From: Altererythrobacter sp. H2
GTDB taxonomy: Bacteria > Pseudomonadota > Alphaproteobacteria > Sphingomonadales > Sphingomonadaceae
Length of the DNA stretch: 64,000 bases
Assembly: GCF_035319885.1 (NCBI RefSeq)
Contig: NZ_CP141285.1
Coordinates: 2,294,001-2,358,000, forward strand
Reading direction: 5' to 3'
Shown one piece after another: positions 45,075 to 53,249 of this stretch. The notes beneath the pieces are model-generated. The model was not told the origin of the DNA. It did not search any database and saw only the letters and a list, made by a program, of their open reading frames with translations. Positions within the stretch are counted from its first letter, which is position 1. Every line of letters begins with the position of its first letter. Made by a program: the position numbers and the translations under genes.

Positions 45075-45686
45075 TCAGCCGTAGCCCATCAGGCCGAGAA
45101 CTTCCTCACGGCTGCGATGATCGTCGAGGAAACAGCCGAGCAGCCGGCTGGTGATCATGCCAACCCCCGGTGTGCGGACCCCGCGGCCGGTCATGCAGCC
45201 ATGCTGCGCCTCGATCACCACCGCCACGCCGTGGGGGTTGAGATTGTCCCAGATGCACTGCGCCACCTCGGCCGTCAGGCGCTCCTGGATCTGGAGACGC
45301 CGGGCATAGGCGTGCAGCACCCGGGCCAGCTTGGATATCCCCACCACCTTGTCGCGCGGCATATATGCGATGCAGGCCTTGCCGGTGATCGGCGCCATGT
45401 GGTGTTCGCAATGGCTCTGGAACGGGATGTCCTTGAGCAGGACGAGCTCGTTGTAGCCCCCCACTTCCTCGAACTGGCGGGCCAGATGCGATGCAGGGTC
45501 TTCCAGATAGCCCTGGCAATATTCCTTCCACGCGCGGCCCACACGCTTGGGCGTGTCGAGCAGCCCTTCACGGGTCGGATCATCACCCGCCCAGGCGATC
45601 AGGGTACGAATGGCATCCTGCACTTCGACGGGAACCGGCAGCTTGCCCGAAACGTCATCGTCATCCGGATCGATCGAGCAATTCAT
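45075..45686 (-). CDS. folE: GTP cyclohydrolase I
   Basis: A 203-aa FolE1 enzyme making dihydroneopterin triphosphate for folate. It has the zinc and GTP site FQSHCEHHMAPITGKACIAYM (Cys and His ligands), then KLARVLHAYARRLQIQERLT, the second Cys in EAQHGCMTGRGVR. Its ATG overlaps the PLD gene's stop, so both are in one unit. Confidence 0.97.
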   Translation of the reverse strand: MNCSIDPDDDDVSGKLPVPVEVQDAIRTLIAWAGDDPTREGLLDTPKRVGRAWKEYCQGYLEDPASHLARQFEEVGGYNELVLLKDIPFQSHCEHHMAPITGKACIAYMPRDKVVGISKLARVLHAYARRLQIQERLTAEVAQCIWDNLNPHGVAVVIEAQHGCMTGRGVRTPGVGMITSRLLGCFLDDHRSREEVLGLMGYG

Positions 45687-47212
45687 GCAGCCTTCTTCCT
45701 TGTCCTGTTCCTGATGCGACTCAGGAACATCCCTTTGCGGAACAGGCCGCCTTTCGCAAATGGTTCCAGCAATTCGTCAGGGCGCTCAGGATCGAGCATT
45801 GCCGATTCCGCCAGCGTTTCGGCCATGCCGTTGAGCTGTTTGAGATCGAACCGGCGCAGCGTCCTGGTTCGCTCCTGTCCCAGCGCCTGGATCATGGCGT
45901 GCATCGATCCGGCTTGCTCAATCAGGCGGGGAACTTCGTCGATTTTGAGCCCGCAATGCTCTGCCAGCAGGGAATGGCGCAAGTTGGCGATTGCCCCCCG
46001 GGCATGGGCATTGCCCGGCCGCCGCGCATCGATGAACACGTCGCATTCGCTGTCCAGCCCCATCGAACGGTTGTTCATATTGGCGGAGCCGATCCGGATA
46101 ATTGCGTCATCGACAATCATGATCTTGGAATGGACGTAGATCGGCGTTTCGCCCGTATAGGGCACATAGAGGTTGAACCGGCCCGCCTGGTCGACTTCGC
46201 CCAGGGTCCGGACCAGCTGCGCCCGTGCATGGTCCATCGCCTGCTGCTCTAGCCAGCCGTCGGCATTGGCAGGATGGACGATCAGAACTTCCGGCGGGTC
46301 CGGCTCGGCCATCCGCCTCGCAATCGCATCGGCAATCCGGCGCGAGGCGAAATACTGGCTTTCGGCATAGATGAAATGGCGCGCCTCCCTGATCTGCCGT
46401 TCGAACAGGTCGGCAATCTCGCACACCTGCGGCGAGTTCTCATGGGCTGCGCGGGTACGGGCGATGCCGATTTCGACGTTCTCGAACTGCGGCTCCAGCC
46501 CCTCGGGCCAGCATTTGCCCGTGGTCGGGTTCACGGGGGTCAAAGCGTCCCCCCCGGCCCTGCACCACCGGTCGCGCCCCAGTTCGTCCAGGTCTTTCAC
46601 GATGGCCCCCGCCATGATCATGGTTGCATCATGCCAGGGGCCGTATTGCTTCCAGCGAGACCATCTGCGCCGCGGATCATCCTCGACATGGTCCCGGGTG
46701 TCCCACCGGCCCCTCGTCATGTCGATGCCGCCGCAAACGGCCAGCTGATCATCGATCACCACGATCTTCTGGTGATGGCAGGCGCCCATGGGATGGGCAC
46801 TGTCCCACTTGAAATCGATCCGCCGGCGCGGTGCCCAGCGCAGCAGGTCGAGCGCCATTGAGCCGCGCAGGGCCATCGGGATCATACCCATGCCCCATTT
46901 GAGCATCTTGATGTCGAGCCCCGGCCGATGCCGGTTGAGCCAGAGGATAAAACTGCCGAGGCGGGAAGGATGGCTCCGGTCAGTGCCCTTCCGCCACCAT
47001 CGCCGCCCGGTTTCAAGGTGAATGCGCGTGTCGAAATCCCAGCCGATCATCAGGATGCGCTGCTCGGCCCTGAGCATCGCGTCCTGCATGAAACGGAAGT
47101 AATCCTGCGCATCAATGACCACGCTGGCCTTGTCGGCACGCGCAAAGCGCCAGACGCCCGGCTCTACCGGATCGTCATCGAAATCGTCCAGTCCATCGCT
47201 GCTGGCATCCAA
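45683..47212 (-). CDS. Phospholipase D-like domain protein
   Basis: A 509-aa protein with two HKD motifs: GACHHQKIVVIDDQLAVCGG (H-x-K-x4-D) and IYVHSKIMIVDDAIIRIGSA. There are no clear N-terminal membrane helices, so it differs from typical ClsA; it is closer to soluble PLD-type phospholipases with DFDTRIHLETGRRWW near the start. Role in phospholipid turnover is inferred. Confidence 0.85.
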   Translation of the reverse strand: MDASSDGLDDFDDDPVEPGVWRFARADKASVVIDAQDYFRFMQDAMLRAEQRILMIGWDFDTRIHLETGRRWWRKGTDRSHPSRLGSFILWLNRHRPGLDIKMLKWGMGMIPMALRGSMALDLLRWAPRRRIDFKWDSAHPMGACHHQKIVVIDDQLAVCGGIDMTRGRWDTRDHVEDDPRRRWSRWKQYGPWHDATMIMAGAIVKDLDELGRDRWCRAGGDALTPVNPTTGKCWPEGLEPQFENVEIGIARTRAAHENSPQVCEIADLFERQIREARHFIYAESQYFASRRIADAIARRMAEPDPPEVLIVHPANADGWLEQQAMDHARAQLVRTLGEVDQAGRFNLYVPYTGETPIYVHSKIMIVDDAIIRIGSANMNNRSMGLDSECDVFIDARRPGNAHARGAIANLRHSLLAEHCGLKIDEVPRLIEQAGSMHAMIQALGQERTRTLRRFDLKQLNGMAETLAESAMLDPERPDELLEPFAKGGLFRKGMFLSRIRNRTRKKAA

Positions 47213-47237
47213 GTTCGATATCCCCCGCGTTGCCGCC

Positions 47238-47729
47238 CTACTCCTTGGCGTCTTCGGCCTTCTCGGGTGTCACTTCCGCGTCGGCCTTTTCCACCTTCTT
47301 CCGGCGGTCGAACACCGCTGTCATATGAACCTCGTCCTCGGCGGTAAGGTGTTGAGCGAAATCCGGGAAGTGCTCTTCTTCCTCCTCCTCGATATGGTGG
47401 AGGTAACGGTGCTCCAGATCACGGAATTTCGTCATCCATTCGTCGCTCGCCATGTCTGTCGCGGCGAGGTCGTTGAGCATTTCGTCGATTTCGTGATGCT
47501 CCGCCACGGAATGGCGTGTTTCATCGGTGGTCGGGGGCTTGCGCATCATGGTGGAATAGAGCGCCTGCTCCTCGGCGGCGGCGTGCCCTTTCAGCTCCTT
47601 GGTCAGTTCGGTGAAGAGCCCGGCCTTGGCTTCGCCATCATCCCCGGCTGACCCGATTTTCTTCAGCAAAGCACGGTGGTGGTCATGATCCTGCTTCAGG
47701 CGTACGAAAATGGCTTCGCAATGCGACAT
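47238..47729 (-). CDS. Hemerythrin-like HHE domain protein
   Basis: A 163-aa four-helix protein with metal-ligand residues spread as HDHHRALLKKI, HAAAEEQALYS, SVAEHHEIDEML, and EHRYLHHIEEEEEEHFPDF. The pattern H...H..E...H...H/E fits a di-iron HHE site for O2 or stress sensing. The C-terminus is charged (KKVEKADAEVTPEKAED). It lies ahead of the PLD gene by 25 bases. Confidence 0.85.
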   Translation of the reverse strand: MSHCEAIFVRLKQDHDHHRALLKKIGSAGDDGEAKAGLFTELTKELKGHAAAEEQALYSTMMRKPPTTDETRHSVAEHHEIDEMLNDLAATDMASDEWMTKFRDLEHRYLHHIEEEEEEHFPDFAQHLTAEDEVHMTAVFDRRKKVEKADAEVTPEKAEDAKE

Positions 47730-47847
47730 CGATGGTTCTCTTTAAAAATGTTAATCCCTGCCACCCAAACAGGCGAACAGGCGCCAGGTTCCTGAGCGGT
47801 TTTGCAAGGGAACTTCTCTTTGCCAGACAGACACCCATATCACCGTG

Positions 47848-48255
47848 ATGAACCGCCCCATGCCACCCCCACCGACCGCTGCCGACATGGAAACAATGGC
47901 GTTCGCGTCAATCCGCGCGCTGCCGGAGCATTTCCGCGACCAGCTCATTGACGTGGTGATCAAGGTGGAAGAATTCGCCACGCGGGAGCAGCTCGATTCA
48001 GTCGGGATCGAGAGCCGCTGGCAATTGACCGGCCTCTATGAAGGCCGGCCGATTGACGAACAGTCCTTGTGGGATTCGGGCGACCTGCCACCGGTCATCA
48101 CCCTTTTCCGCCAACCGCTGATCCGGGAATGGCGGGAGACAGGGGTCGATTTTGCCGCGCTGATCCACCACGTCACGATTCACGAGGCGGGACACCATTT
48201 CGGCTTGTCGGACGAGGATATGCACGCGCTGGAAGAGGCTGCGGAGGAAAACTAG
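47848..48255 (+). CDS. Zincin-like metallopeptidase family protein
   Basis: A ~135-aa protein with HVTIHEAGHHFGLSDEDMHALE, the H-E-x-x-H motif of the short zincin family (metallopeptidase family, PF06262 type), preceded by ITLFRQPLIREW. A GTG one codon upstream is possible. Small, soluble, function unknown. The stop overlaps the convergent PilZ gene. Confidence 0.85.
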   Translation: MNRPMPPPPTAADMETMAFASIRALPEHFRDQLIDVVIKVEEFATREQLDSVGIESRWQLTGLYEGRPIDEQSLWDSGDLPPVITLFRQPLIREWRETGVDFAALIHHVTIHEAGHHFGLSDEDMHALEEAAEEN

Positions 48256-48557
48256 CCTTCGCGCTTGCGGGTATCGAGCTCGTCACGGATATGTTCGAAC
48301 ACCGGCCCGTAGAGCGGCTTTTCGAACTCGACGCCGACCACTTGCTGGCGGCACCACCGCACGGTGGCGATGACCGGGCCGATGGCGCCGATGCGCAGGC
48401 TGATTTCCGTTCCCGCGATCATGCGGCCGAACCGGTCGAAAAACCGGCAGCCAGTTTCGGAAAGGTCGAGAATATCGACATCCTTCGCCACCCCGGAGCC
48501 GGTCCGATACCGGCCCGGCACCGAAATCGGATGCCTGGGTTTGCCGCGATCTTCCAT
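48252..48557 (-). CDS. PilZ domain protein, putative c-di-GMP receptor
   Basis: A ~101-aa stand-alone PilZ domain. GRYRTGSGVAKDVDILDLSETGCRFF carries the D-x-S-x-x-G motif, and RWCRQQVVGVEFEKPLYGP the C-terminal strand. The RxxxR arm is reduced (RHPISVPGRYR). The ATG at 48557 was preferred; a TTG 11 codons earlier is possible. Pairs functionally with c-di-GMP enzymes such as the EAL protein elsewhere in the window. Confidence 0.8.
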   Translation of the reverse strand: MEDRGKPRHPISVPGRYRTGSGVAKDVDILDLSETGCRFFDRFGRMIAGTEISLRIGAIGPVIATVRWCRQQVVGVEFEKPLYGPVFEHIRDELDTRKREG

Positions 48558-48653
48558 GTGGATGAACACTAGGCTCTGATGAGCCGACAAACAACCGCCG
48601 ATGCGGAAAGCCCCCGGGGCGTTCGCGGGGCTGGATAACCCCGGTGGAAGAAA

Positions 48654-48730
48654 TGGCGCGCCCGGAACGATTCGAACGTCCGACCCCCAGATTCGTAGTC
48701 TGGTGCTCTATCCAGCTGAGCTACGGGCGC
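48654..48730 (-). tRNA. tRNA-Arg (ACG)
   Basis: A 77-nt cloverleaf on the minus strand: acceptor GCGCCCG/CGGGCGC, D-arm TAGCTCAGCTGGATAGAG, anticodon stem CCAGA/TCTGG with anticodon ACG, T-arm with GTTCGAATC, discriminator G and encoded CCA. Confidence 0.97.
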
Positions 48731-48778
48731 CTGTGAGGCAGGGCACATAGGCAGGGTGGCAGGCCTTGGCAATCCCTA

Positions 48779-49198
48779 TCATTGCTGTTTTTGCGCCAAT
48801 TGCAGCGCCAGCACCTGATCGAGCGGCGGCTTGTCGAGCGCAGCGATCTCGTCTGCGTTGCACCAGGCTACCGCGCCGCCCTCCATCGCCACCGGCTCTC
48901 CCTGCCATTGGCGGCACGCGTAAGGAAACAGGACAATCGCTGACCCGCCCTCTGTCAGCGAACCGTCTGCAAACCCCACGGGCTCAAGATCATCCAGACG
49001 AACAACGATATCGAGCTCCTCGGCTGCTTCCCTGACCAGTGCAAGTGCGGGAATTTCGCCGCTTTCCACCTTTCCGCCTGGAAACTCCCACAGCCCCCCG
49101 TGCTGCTTGCCGAGCGGCCGCCGGTGCATCAGCCATCGCCCCGCTCCATCATAAAGCGCCAGTGCCACCACGGGCTGCCATGTCGGATTATTTTCCAA
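48779..49198 (-). CDS. mutT: 8-oxo-dGTP diphosphatase-like NUDIX protein
   Basis: A 139-aa sanitising hydrolase. The Nudix box is GGKVESGEIPALALVREAAEELDI (G-x5-E-x7-REUxEE). HRRPLGKQHGGLWEFPG is the MutT signature upstream. The TTG at 49198 is preferred because AAGGAG sits 9 bases before it; no in-frame ATG is near. It removes oxidised dGTP from the pool. Confidence 0.9.
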   Translation of the reverse strand: MENNPTWQPVVALALYDGAGRWLMHRRPLGKQHGGLWEFPGGKVESGEIPALALVREAAEELDIVVRLDDLEPVGFADGSLTEGGSAIVLFPYACRQWQGEPVAMEGGAVAWCNADEIAALDKPPLDQVLALQLAQKQQ

Positions 49199-49281
49199 CC
49201 AGTCTGACTCCTTCAAACATTTATTAACCGATAGGACGGATACCGCAGCCTGTCTGGACCATATCCGGGGGCCTTTTTTCC

Positions 49282-49461
49282 ATGTCATTGCGTACTCTGC
49301 TTGAAAGTATCGGAGCCGACAATGGCGGGGCGACAGCCATCGAATACGGCCTGATACTTGCTCTCATCGCCATCGCCGCCATGGGCGTCATGAACAGTCT
49401 CGGCAACGAGACCACGACCCTGTGGGAGACGGTAACGGAGCAGGCCACCGCAGTGCTGTGA
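49282..49461 (+). CDS. Flp/Fap-type IVb pilin, copy 1
   Basis: A 59-aa prepilin: short leader MSLRTLLESIGADNGG then ATAIEYGLILALIAIAAMGV, the Flp motif G(A/G)TAIEYGL with the conserved Glu and Tyr and a hydrophobic helix. Cleavage would be after Gly. It stands 124 bases before the second pilin, without the cpa/tad genes nearby in this window. Confidence 0.9.
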   Translation: MSLRTLLESIGADNGGATAIEYGLILALIAIAAMGVMNSLGNETTTLWETVTEQATAVL

Positions 49462-49585
49462 ACGGCAGCGTCGGAGATTTTTCCACGTTAGGAAATTCTC
49501 AACGCCTCGTTCCTAGAACTGCAATCACTCCTTCCGGAAGACCACTGGAATGAGACGGGTACCGAAGACCAACAGGAGACTGACC

Positions 49586-49762
49586 ATGAAGTTCATCAAC
49601 AAGCTGCTCCGCGACGAGCAGGGCGCCACCGCCATCGAATACGGCCTGATTGCTGCCCTGATCGCCATCGCCGCGATCACCGCCATGCAGAGCCTCGGCA
49701 ACGAACTCGAAACCACCTTCTCGACCGTGTCGAGCGAGCTGTCGGCTTCGAACACCGTCTGA
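49586..49762 (+). CDS. Flp/Fap-type IVb pilin, copy 2
   Basis: A 58-aa prepilin: MKFINKLLRDEQG leader then ATAIEYGLIAALIAIAAITA, followed by NELETTFSTVSSELSASN. CAGGAGA lies 7 bases before the ATG. It resembles copy 1 over the pilin motif but differs in the tail. Terminator follows at once, so it is probably strongly expressed. Confidence 0.93.
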   Translation: MKFINKLLRDEQGATAIEYGLIAALIAIAAITAMQSLGNELETTFSTVSSELSASNTV

Positions 49763-49786
49763 TCGGTCTGACGATACGACAAGAAA

Positions 49787-49818
49787 GGGCGGCAGGAGCA
49801 ATCCTGCCGCCCTTTTCT
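49787..49818. terminator. Rho-independent terminator after the second Flp pilin
   Basis: Stem GGGCGGCAGGA/TCCTGCCGCCC with loop GCAA, then TTTTCTTTT on the plus strand; an A-rich 5' side also allows minus-strand function for the M48 gene. Confidence 0.93.
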
Positions 49819-49843
49819 TTTGCCCTAAACAGGGCCCAGCCGG

Positions 49844-51313
49844 TTACCGGCCCTTGACGACGATCTTGACCTTCTGGCCGGCCCGCAAGGTGGCGTTCGA
49901 GGCGAGCCCGTTGAGCACGCGGAACCGGGTTTCCTGCGCCGTGTCGAATGCCATGCGGCGTGCCAGCGAGGCCACCGTATCACCGCTGCGAACGGTCACC
50001 ACCTCGATCCGCCGGGGCACGACCTGAGCCGCCTCGTTCGCCGAGACACGGCGCATCGAATTGAACATCGGCGAAAATGCGTCGGCCGAGCCCGCCTGAC
50101 TGATGGCGGTGAAGTGATAGGCCCGGTCGCGCGCAAATTCATAGGCGAACACCACCACGTCCACCTGGCTGCCCCCGCTGTTGACGCGGGCCTGACCATA
50201 AGCGGCCGGTATGCCGTTGACCGTGGTTCGCTGCATCGTGGCCGGTGCAAGCTGCTGCTGGTCCCCGCCAAGCGCAGTGAAGACGCTGCGGACATAGGTC
50301 TCCAGGTTGCCGTTATAAGGGGCAAGGGTGAGCTGGGCCCGGCCGCTCTGGCCATTGATGGTCACCGCGCGGGTGCCGTTGACCATGTAGAAGCCCTGTG
50401 GCGCGTTGAACGCCAGCCGCATGTCGGGATGGATGAAGGTGTTGCCTTCGATCACGCCCTGACGCGGATCGTCTCCGTAGGTCATCCCGTTGATGCGCGT
50501 AAGGAACGTATCGGCGTTGGTCTGGCCGGTAGAGGCACCCGCCTTGGAAAGCGCGCTCTGCACCCGGCTTGCCGGGTCTGGGTGGGTCGATGCCCATTCC
50601 GGCATCCGCGCATCGCGGCCCTGCAGCTGCGCATCGAGCGTGTTCTGAGCGGCCAGGCTGGCGAGCACTGTGCCCATCGCCCGCGGATCATAGCCCGCGC
50701 GGTTCAGGTACTGGATGCCGAGATCATCGGCCTCAAGTTCCTGGTTGCGCGAAAACTTCAGCGTCAGCATCTGGGAACCCTGCAGGAACCCGCGCGACAG
50801 GGTGTTGCCCACGCTGCTGTCGCCCAGAAGGACGCCTGAAAGAATTGCGCCCGCTGCCCCCAGCAAGGTGTTGCGCTGCGCCGCAGCCTGCCGGCGCTGC
50901 GCATGCCGCGCCGCCACGTGGCCAACTTCGTGCCCTAGCACGGCGGCCAGTTCCGCCTCGTTGTTCATCAGCCCGACCAACTGGCGCGTGCCGTAAACAT
51001 AGCCGCCGGGGATGGCGAACGCGTTGTTCACGGGGCTGTTCAGGAGGGTGACGGTGAAGTCAGACCGGGCGTTCCCCAAGCCGGAATGCACCGCAATGTT
51101 CTTACCGACGCTTTCGACGTAAGCCGACTGCGGGCCTTCGTAAGCCCCGCCGAACTCGGCCAGGAACTGCGGGTGATACTGCGCGCCCTGCTGCGCTTCG
51201 GACTGGGTTATGGGTGTCGAAGCGTCAGGAACTTCCCCTGCACCCATGCAGCCGGACAGCAGCAGGCTGGCCGAGGCCGTTGTGGCCAGTGCGACGGATT
51301 TGAATCGGATCAT
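49844..51313 (-). CDS. M48 family zinc metalloprotease lipoprotein with C-terminal LysM-like domain
   Basis: A 489-aa protein with a lipobox signal peptide (ASASLLLSGC, lipidated Cys). The peptidase has the zinc motif LAAVLGHEVGHVAARHAQRRQ and a later Glu in LEADDLG. The tail (VVTVRSGDTVASLARRMAFD...LRAGQKVKIVV) is LysM-like and likely binds peptidoglycan. Such BepA-like proteins do quality control of outer-membrane assembly. Start chosen at the ATG with GGAGGAT upstream. Confidence 0.92.
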   Translation of the reverse strand: MIRFKSVALATTASASLLLSGCMGAGEVPDASTPITQSEAQQGAQYHPQFLAEFGGAYEGPQSAYVESVGKNIAVHSGLGNARSDFTVTLLNSPVNNAFAIPGGYVYGTRQLVGLMNNEAELAAVLGHEVGHVAARHAQRRQAAAQRNTLLGAAGAILSGVLLGDSSVGNTLSRGFLQGSQMLTLKFSRNQELEADDLGIQYLNRAGYDPRAMGTVLASLAAQNTLDAQLQGRDARMPEWASTHPDPASRVQSALSKAGASTGQTNADTFLTRINGMTYGDDPRQGVIEGNTFIHPDMRLAFNAPQGFYMVNGTRAVTINGQSGRAQLTLAPYNGNLETYVRSVFTALGGDQQQLAPATMQRTTVNGIPAAYGQARVNSGGSQVDVVVFAYEFARDRAYHFTAISQAGSADAFSPMFNSMRRVSANEAAQVVPRRIEVVTVRSGDTVASLARRMAFDTAQETRFRVLNGLASNATLRAGQKVKIVVKGR

Positions 51314-51400
51314 GGTCTGGTATCCTCCATCGGTGCGGCCCCACCTTCCGCCGTTCATCAATGCTGCGCCTCCAACGGCTCAATGCGGGCACAGTTCCCT

Positions 51401-52348
51401 TCAGAGCGAACCTATCCGAAGGAAGCGATCCTCGCGCACCTGCCGCAGGGCAGCGGCGTCCTTGCCAGCCAGCCCGTCAAGCTCTTCCCCGATCGCCTTC
51501 GCCAGCGATTTCGCGGCGGCGGCCGGATTACGGTGGGCCCCGCCCGATGGTTCGCCGACGATCCGGTCGATCACGCCCAGCTTGTGGAGATGCTGCGCGG
51601 TAACCTTCATCGCTTCGGCTGCGTCGGGGGCCTTTTCTGCCGTGCGCCACAGGATCGAGGCGCAGCCTTCGGGCGAGATCACCGAATAGACAGCGTGTTC
51701 GAACATCAGCACCCGCTCGGCACTTGCCAGCGCGACCGCCCCGCCCGATCCGCCTTCGCCGACGATGGTCGCCACCATTGGCACCGGCAGAGCAAGACAC
51801 GCCTCGGTCGATCGTGCGATAGCCTCGGCCTGGCCGCGCTCTTCAGCCTCAACCCCGGGAAACGCGCCCGAGGTGTCGACCAGAGTCACCACCGGCAGGC
51901 CGAACCGGCCGGCCATTTCCATCAGGCGGATCGCCTTGCGGTACCCTTCGGGCTTGCCCATGCCGAAATTGTGGCGAAGGCGGCTTTCGGTATCGTTGCC
52001 CTTCTCGTGCCCGATCAGCATCACGCGGCGCTCACCCAGCCGGGCAAAGCCCCCCATGATCGCCTCGTCCTCGCCGTAATGGCGATCCCCGCCGAGCGGG
52101 ATGAATTCGTCGAAGGCATGGTCGACGAAATCCCGGAAGTGCGGGCGGGCCGGATGGCGGGCCACCTGCGTCTTCTGCCAGGGTGAGAGCGAGGCATAAG
52201 TGCTCGCCAGCAGATCGGCGCTCTTTTGCTCGAGCCGGGCGATCTCTGCCGAGATGTCTACGTCATCATGCACGGAAGCGGCACGAAGCTCGGCGATGCG
52301 GGCTTCGAGCAAGGCGACCGGCTTCTCGAATTCGAGGTAGGAAATCAT
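51401..52348 (-). CDS. accA: Acetyl-CoA carboxylase carboxyltransferase subunit alpha
   Basis: A 315-aa subunit that transfers CO2 from carboxybiotin to acetyl-CoA with AccD, the committed step of fatty-acid synthesis. Landmarks: FEKPVALLEARIAELR at the start, DHAFDEFIPLGGDRHYGEDE, IGHEKGNDTESRLRHNFGM, LVDTSGAFPGVEAEERGQAE, and IVGEGGSGGAVALASAERV. It lies in order xerD, accA on the minus strand. Confidence 0.97.
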   Translation of the reverse strand: MISYLEFEKPVALLEARIAELRAASVHDDVDISAEIARLEQKSADLLASTYASLSPWQKTQVARHPARPHFRDFVDHAFDEFIPLGGDRHYGEDEAIMGGFARLGERRVMLIGHEKGNDTESRLRHNFGMGKPEGYRKAIRLMEMAGRFGLPVVTLVDTSGAFPGVEAEERGQAEAIARSTEACLALPVPMVATIVGEGGSGGAVALASAERVLMFEHAVYSVISPEGCASILWRTAEKAPDAAEAMKVTAQHLHKLGVIDRIVGEPSGGAHRNPAAAAKSLAKAIGEELDGLAGKDAAALRQVREDRFLRIGSL

Positions 52349-52357
52349 CCTGCCCCG

Positions 52358-53236
52358 CTAGTCGCGCTGGCGCTTCTCTGCAAGCGGATGCCGTTCATTG
52401 ACCAGCGTCACCAGCCGTGCAGCATCGACGTGGGTGTAGATCTGGGTCGTGGCAATATCCGCATGGCCGAGCAGGGTTTGCAGCACCCGCAGGTCTGCCC
52501 CGCCCTCCAGCAAGTGCGTGGCAAAGGCGTGGCGAAGCACGTGCGGGCTGACCTTTTCCGGGGTGAGCCCGGCGCGGACGGCGAGCTCTTTGAGCAACTG
52601 GAACAGCCGCACCCGCGTCAGGTGCTTGCCGCGCGAAGGAAACAGGTACTTCGATCCGCCAGGATGCAGCGCCAGCCAGCCCGCAAGAGCCGTCTTCGCC
52701 CTGCCGCTCACCGGGACCATTCTCGCCTGGCCGCCCTTGCCCGTCACGGTGAGGAACGGGGCATCGCGCGGCACGGCTGACAGGGGCAGGCTCATCAGCT
52801 CGCTCGCCCGCAGGCCCGATCCATAGAGCAGTTCGATCAGCGCCAGCAGGCGAACTGCGGAAGCCGTGCCGCCCTGGGCTTCCTTTTCGGCGCGTGAGAA
52901 CAGCGCCTCGACTTCGGCATGGGACAGGATCTTGGGCAATTGCCGCCGCGCCCCGGCACGCGGCAGCGCAGCCGAGGGATCGTCGCTCCGCCAGCCTTCA
53001 TCGACGAGAAATCCGTAGAACTGGCGCAGGGCCGAAGCCTTCCGCGCGACAGTCGCAGGCGCAAGATCCGACCATTGCTGGCCCAGCCCGCCCAGATCGG
53101 CCTGCTTCACCGTGACCAGGTTGCCAAGCGCGCCTTCGACCGCTTCAAGATCTCGCCGGTAGGCGGCCAGCGTATTGGCAGCTGCCCCCCGCTCTGCCGC
53201 CAGCATGGCGAGAAAGGCATCGACTGCCTCGCTCAT
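52358..53236 (-). CDS. xerD: Site-specific tyrosine recombinase XerD
   Basis: A 292-aa chromosome-dimer resolvase. The SAM-like N-terminal domain (AFLAMLAAERGAAANTLAAYR) is followed by the catalytic domain with R in YGSGLRASELMSLPL, K in VTGKGGQARMVPVS, HVLRHAFATHLLEGG, HADIATTQIYTHV (H...Y). It acts at dif with XerC and FtsK. Upstream of accA with 9 bases between. Confidence 0.94.
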   Translation of the reverse strand: MSEAVDAFLAMLAAERGAAANTLAAYRRDLEAVEGALGNLVTVKQADLGGLGQQWSDLAPATVARKASALRQFYGFLVDEGWRSDDPSAALPRAGARRQLPKILSHAEVEALFSRAEKEAQGGTASAVRLLALIELLYGSGLRASELMSLPLSAVPRDAPFLTVTGKGGQARMVPVSGRAKTALAGWLALHPGGSKYLFPSRGKHLTRVRLFQLLKELAVRAGLTPEKVSPHVLRHAFATHLLEGGADLRVLQTLLGHADIATTQIYTHVDAARLVTLVNERHPLAEKRQRD

Positions 53237-53249
53237 GGCACGGCGCGCG

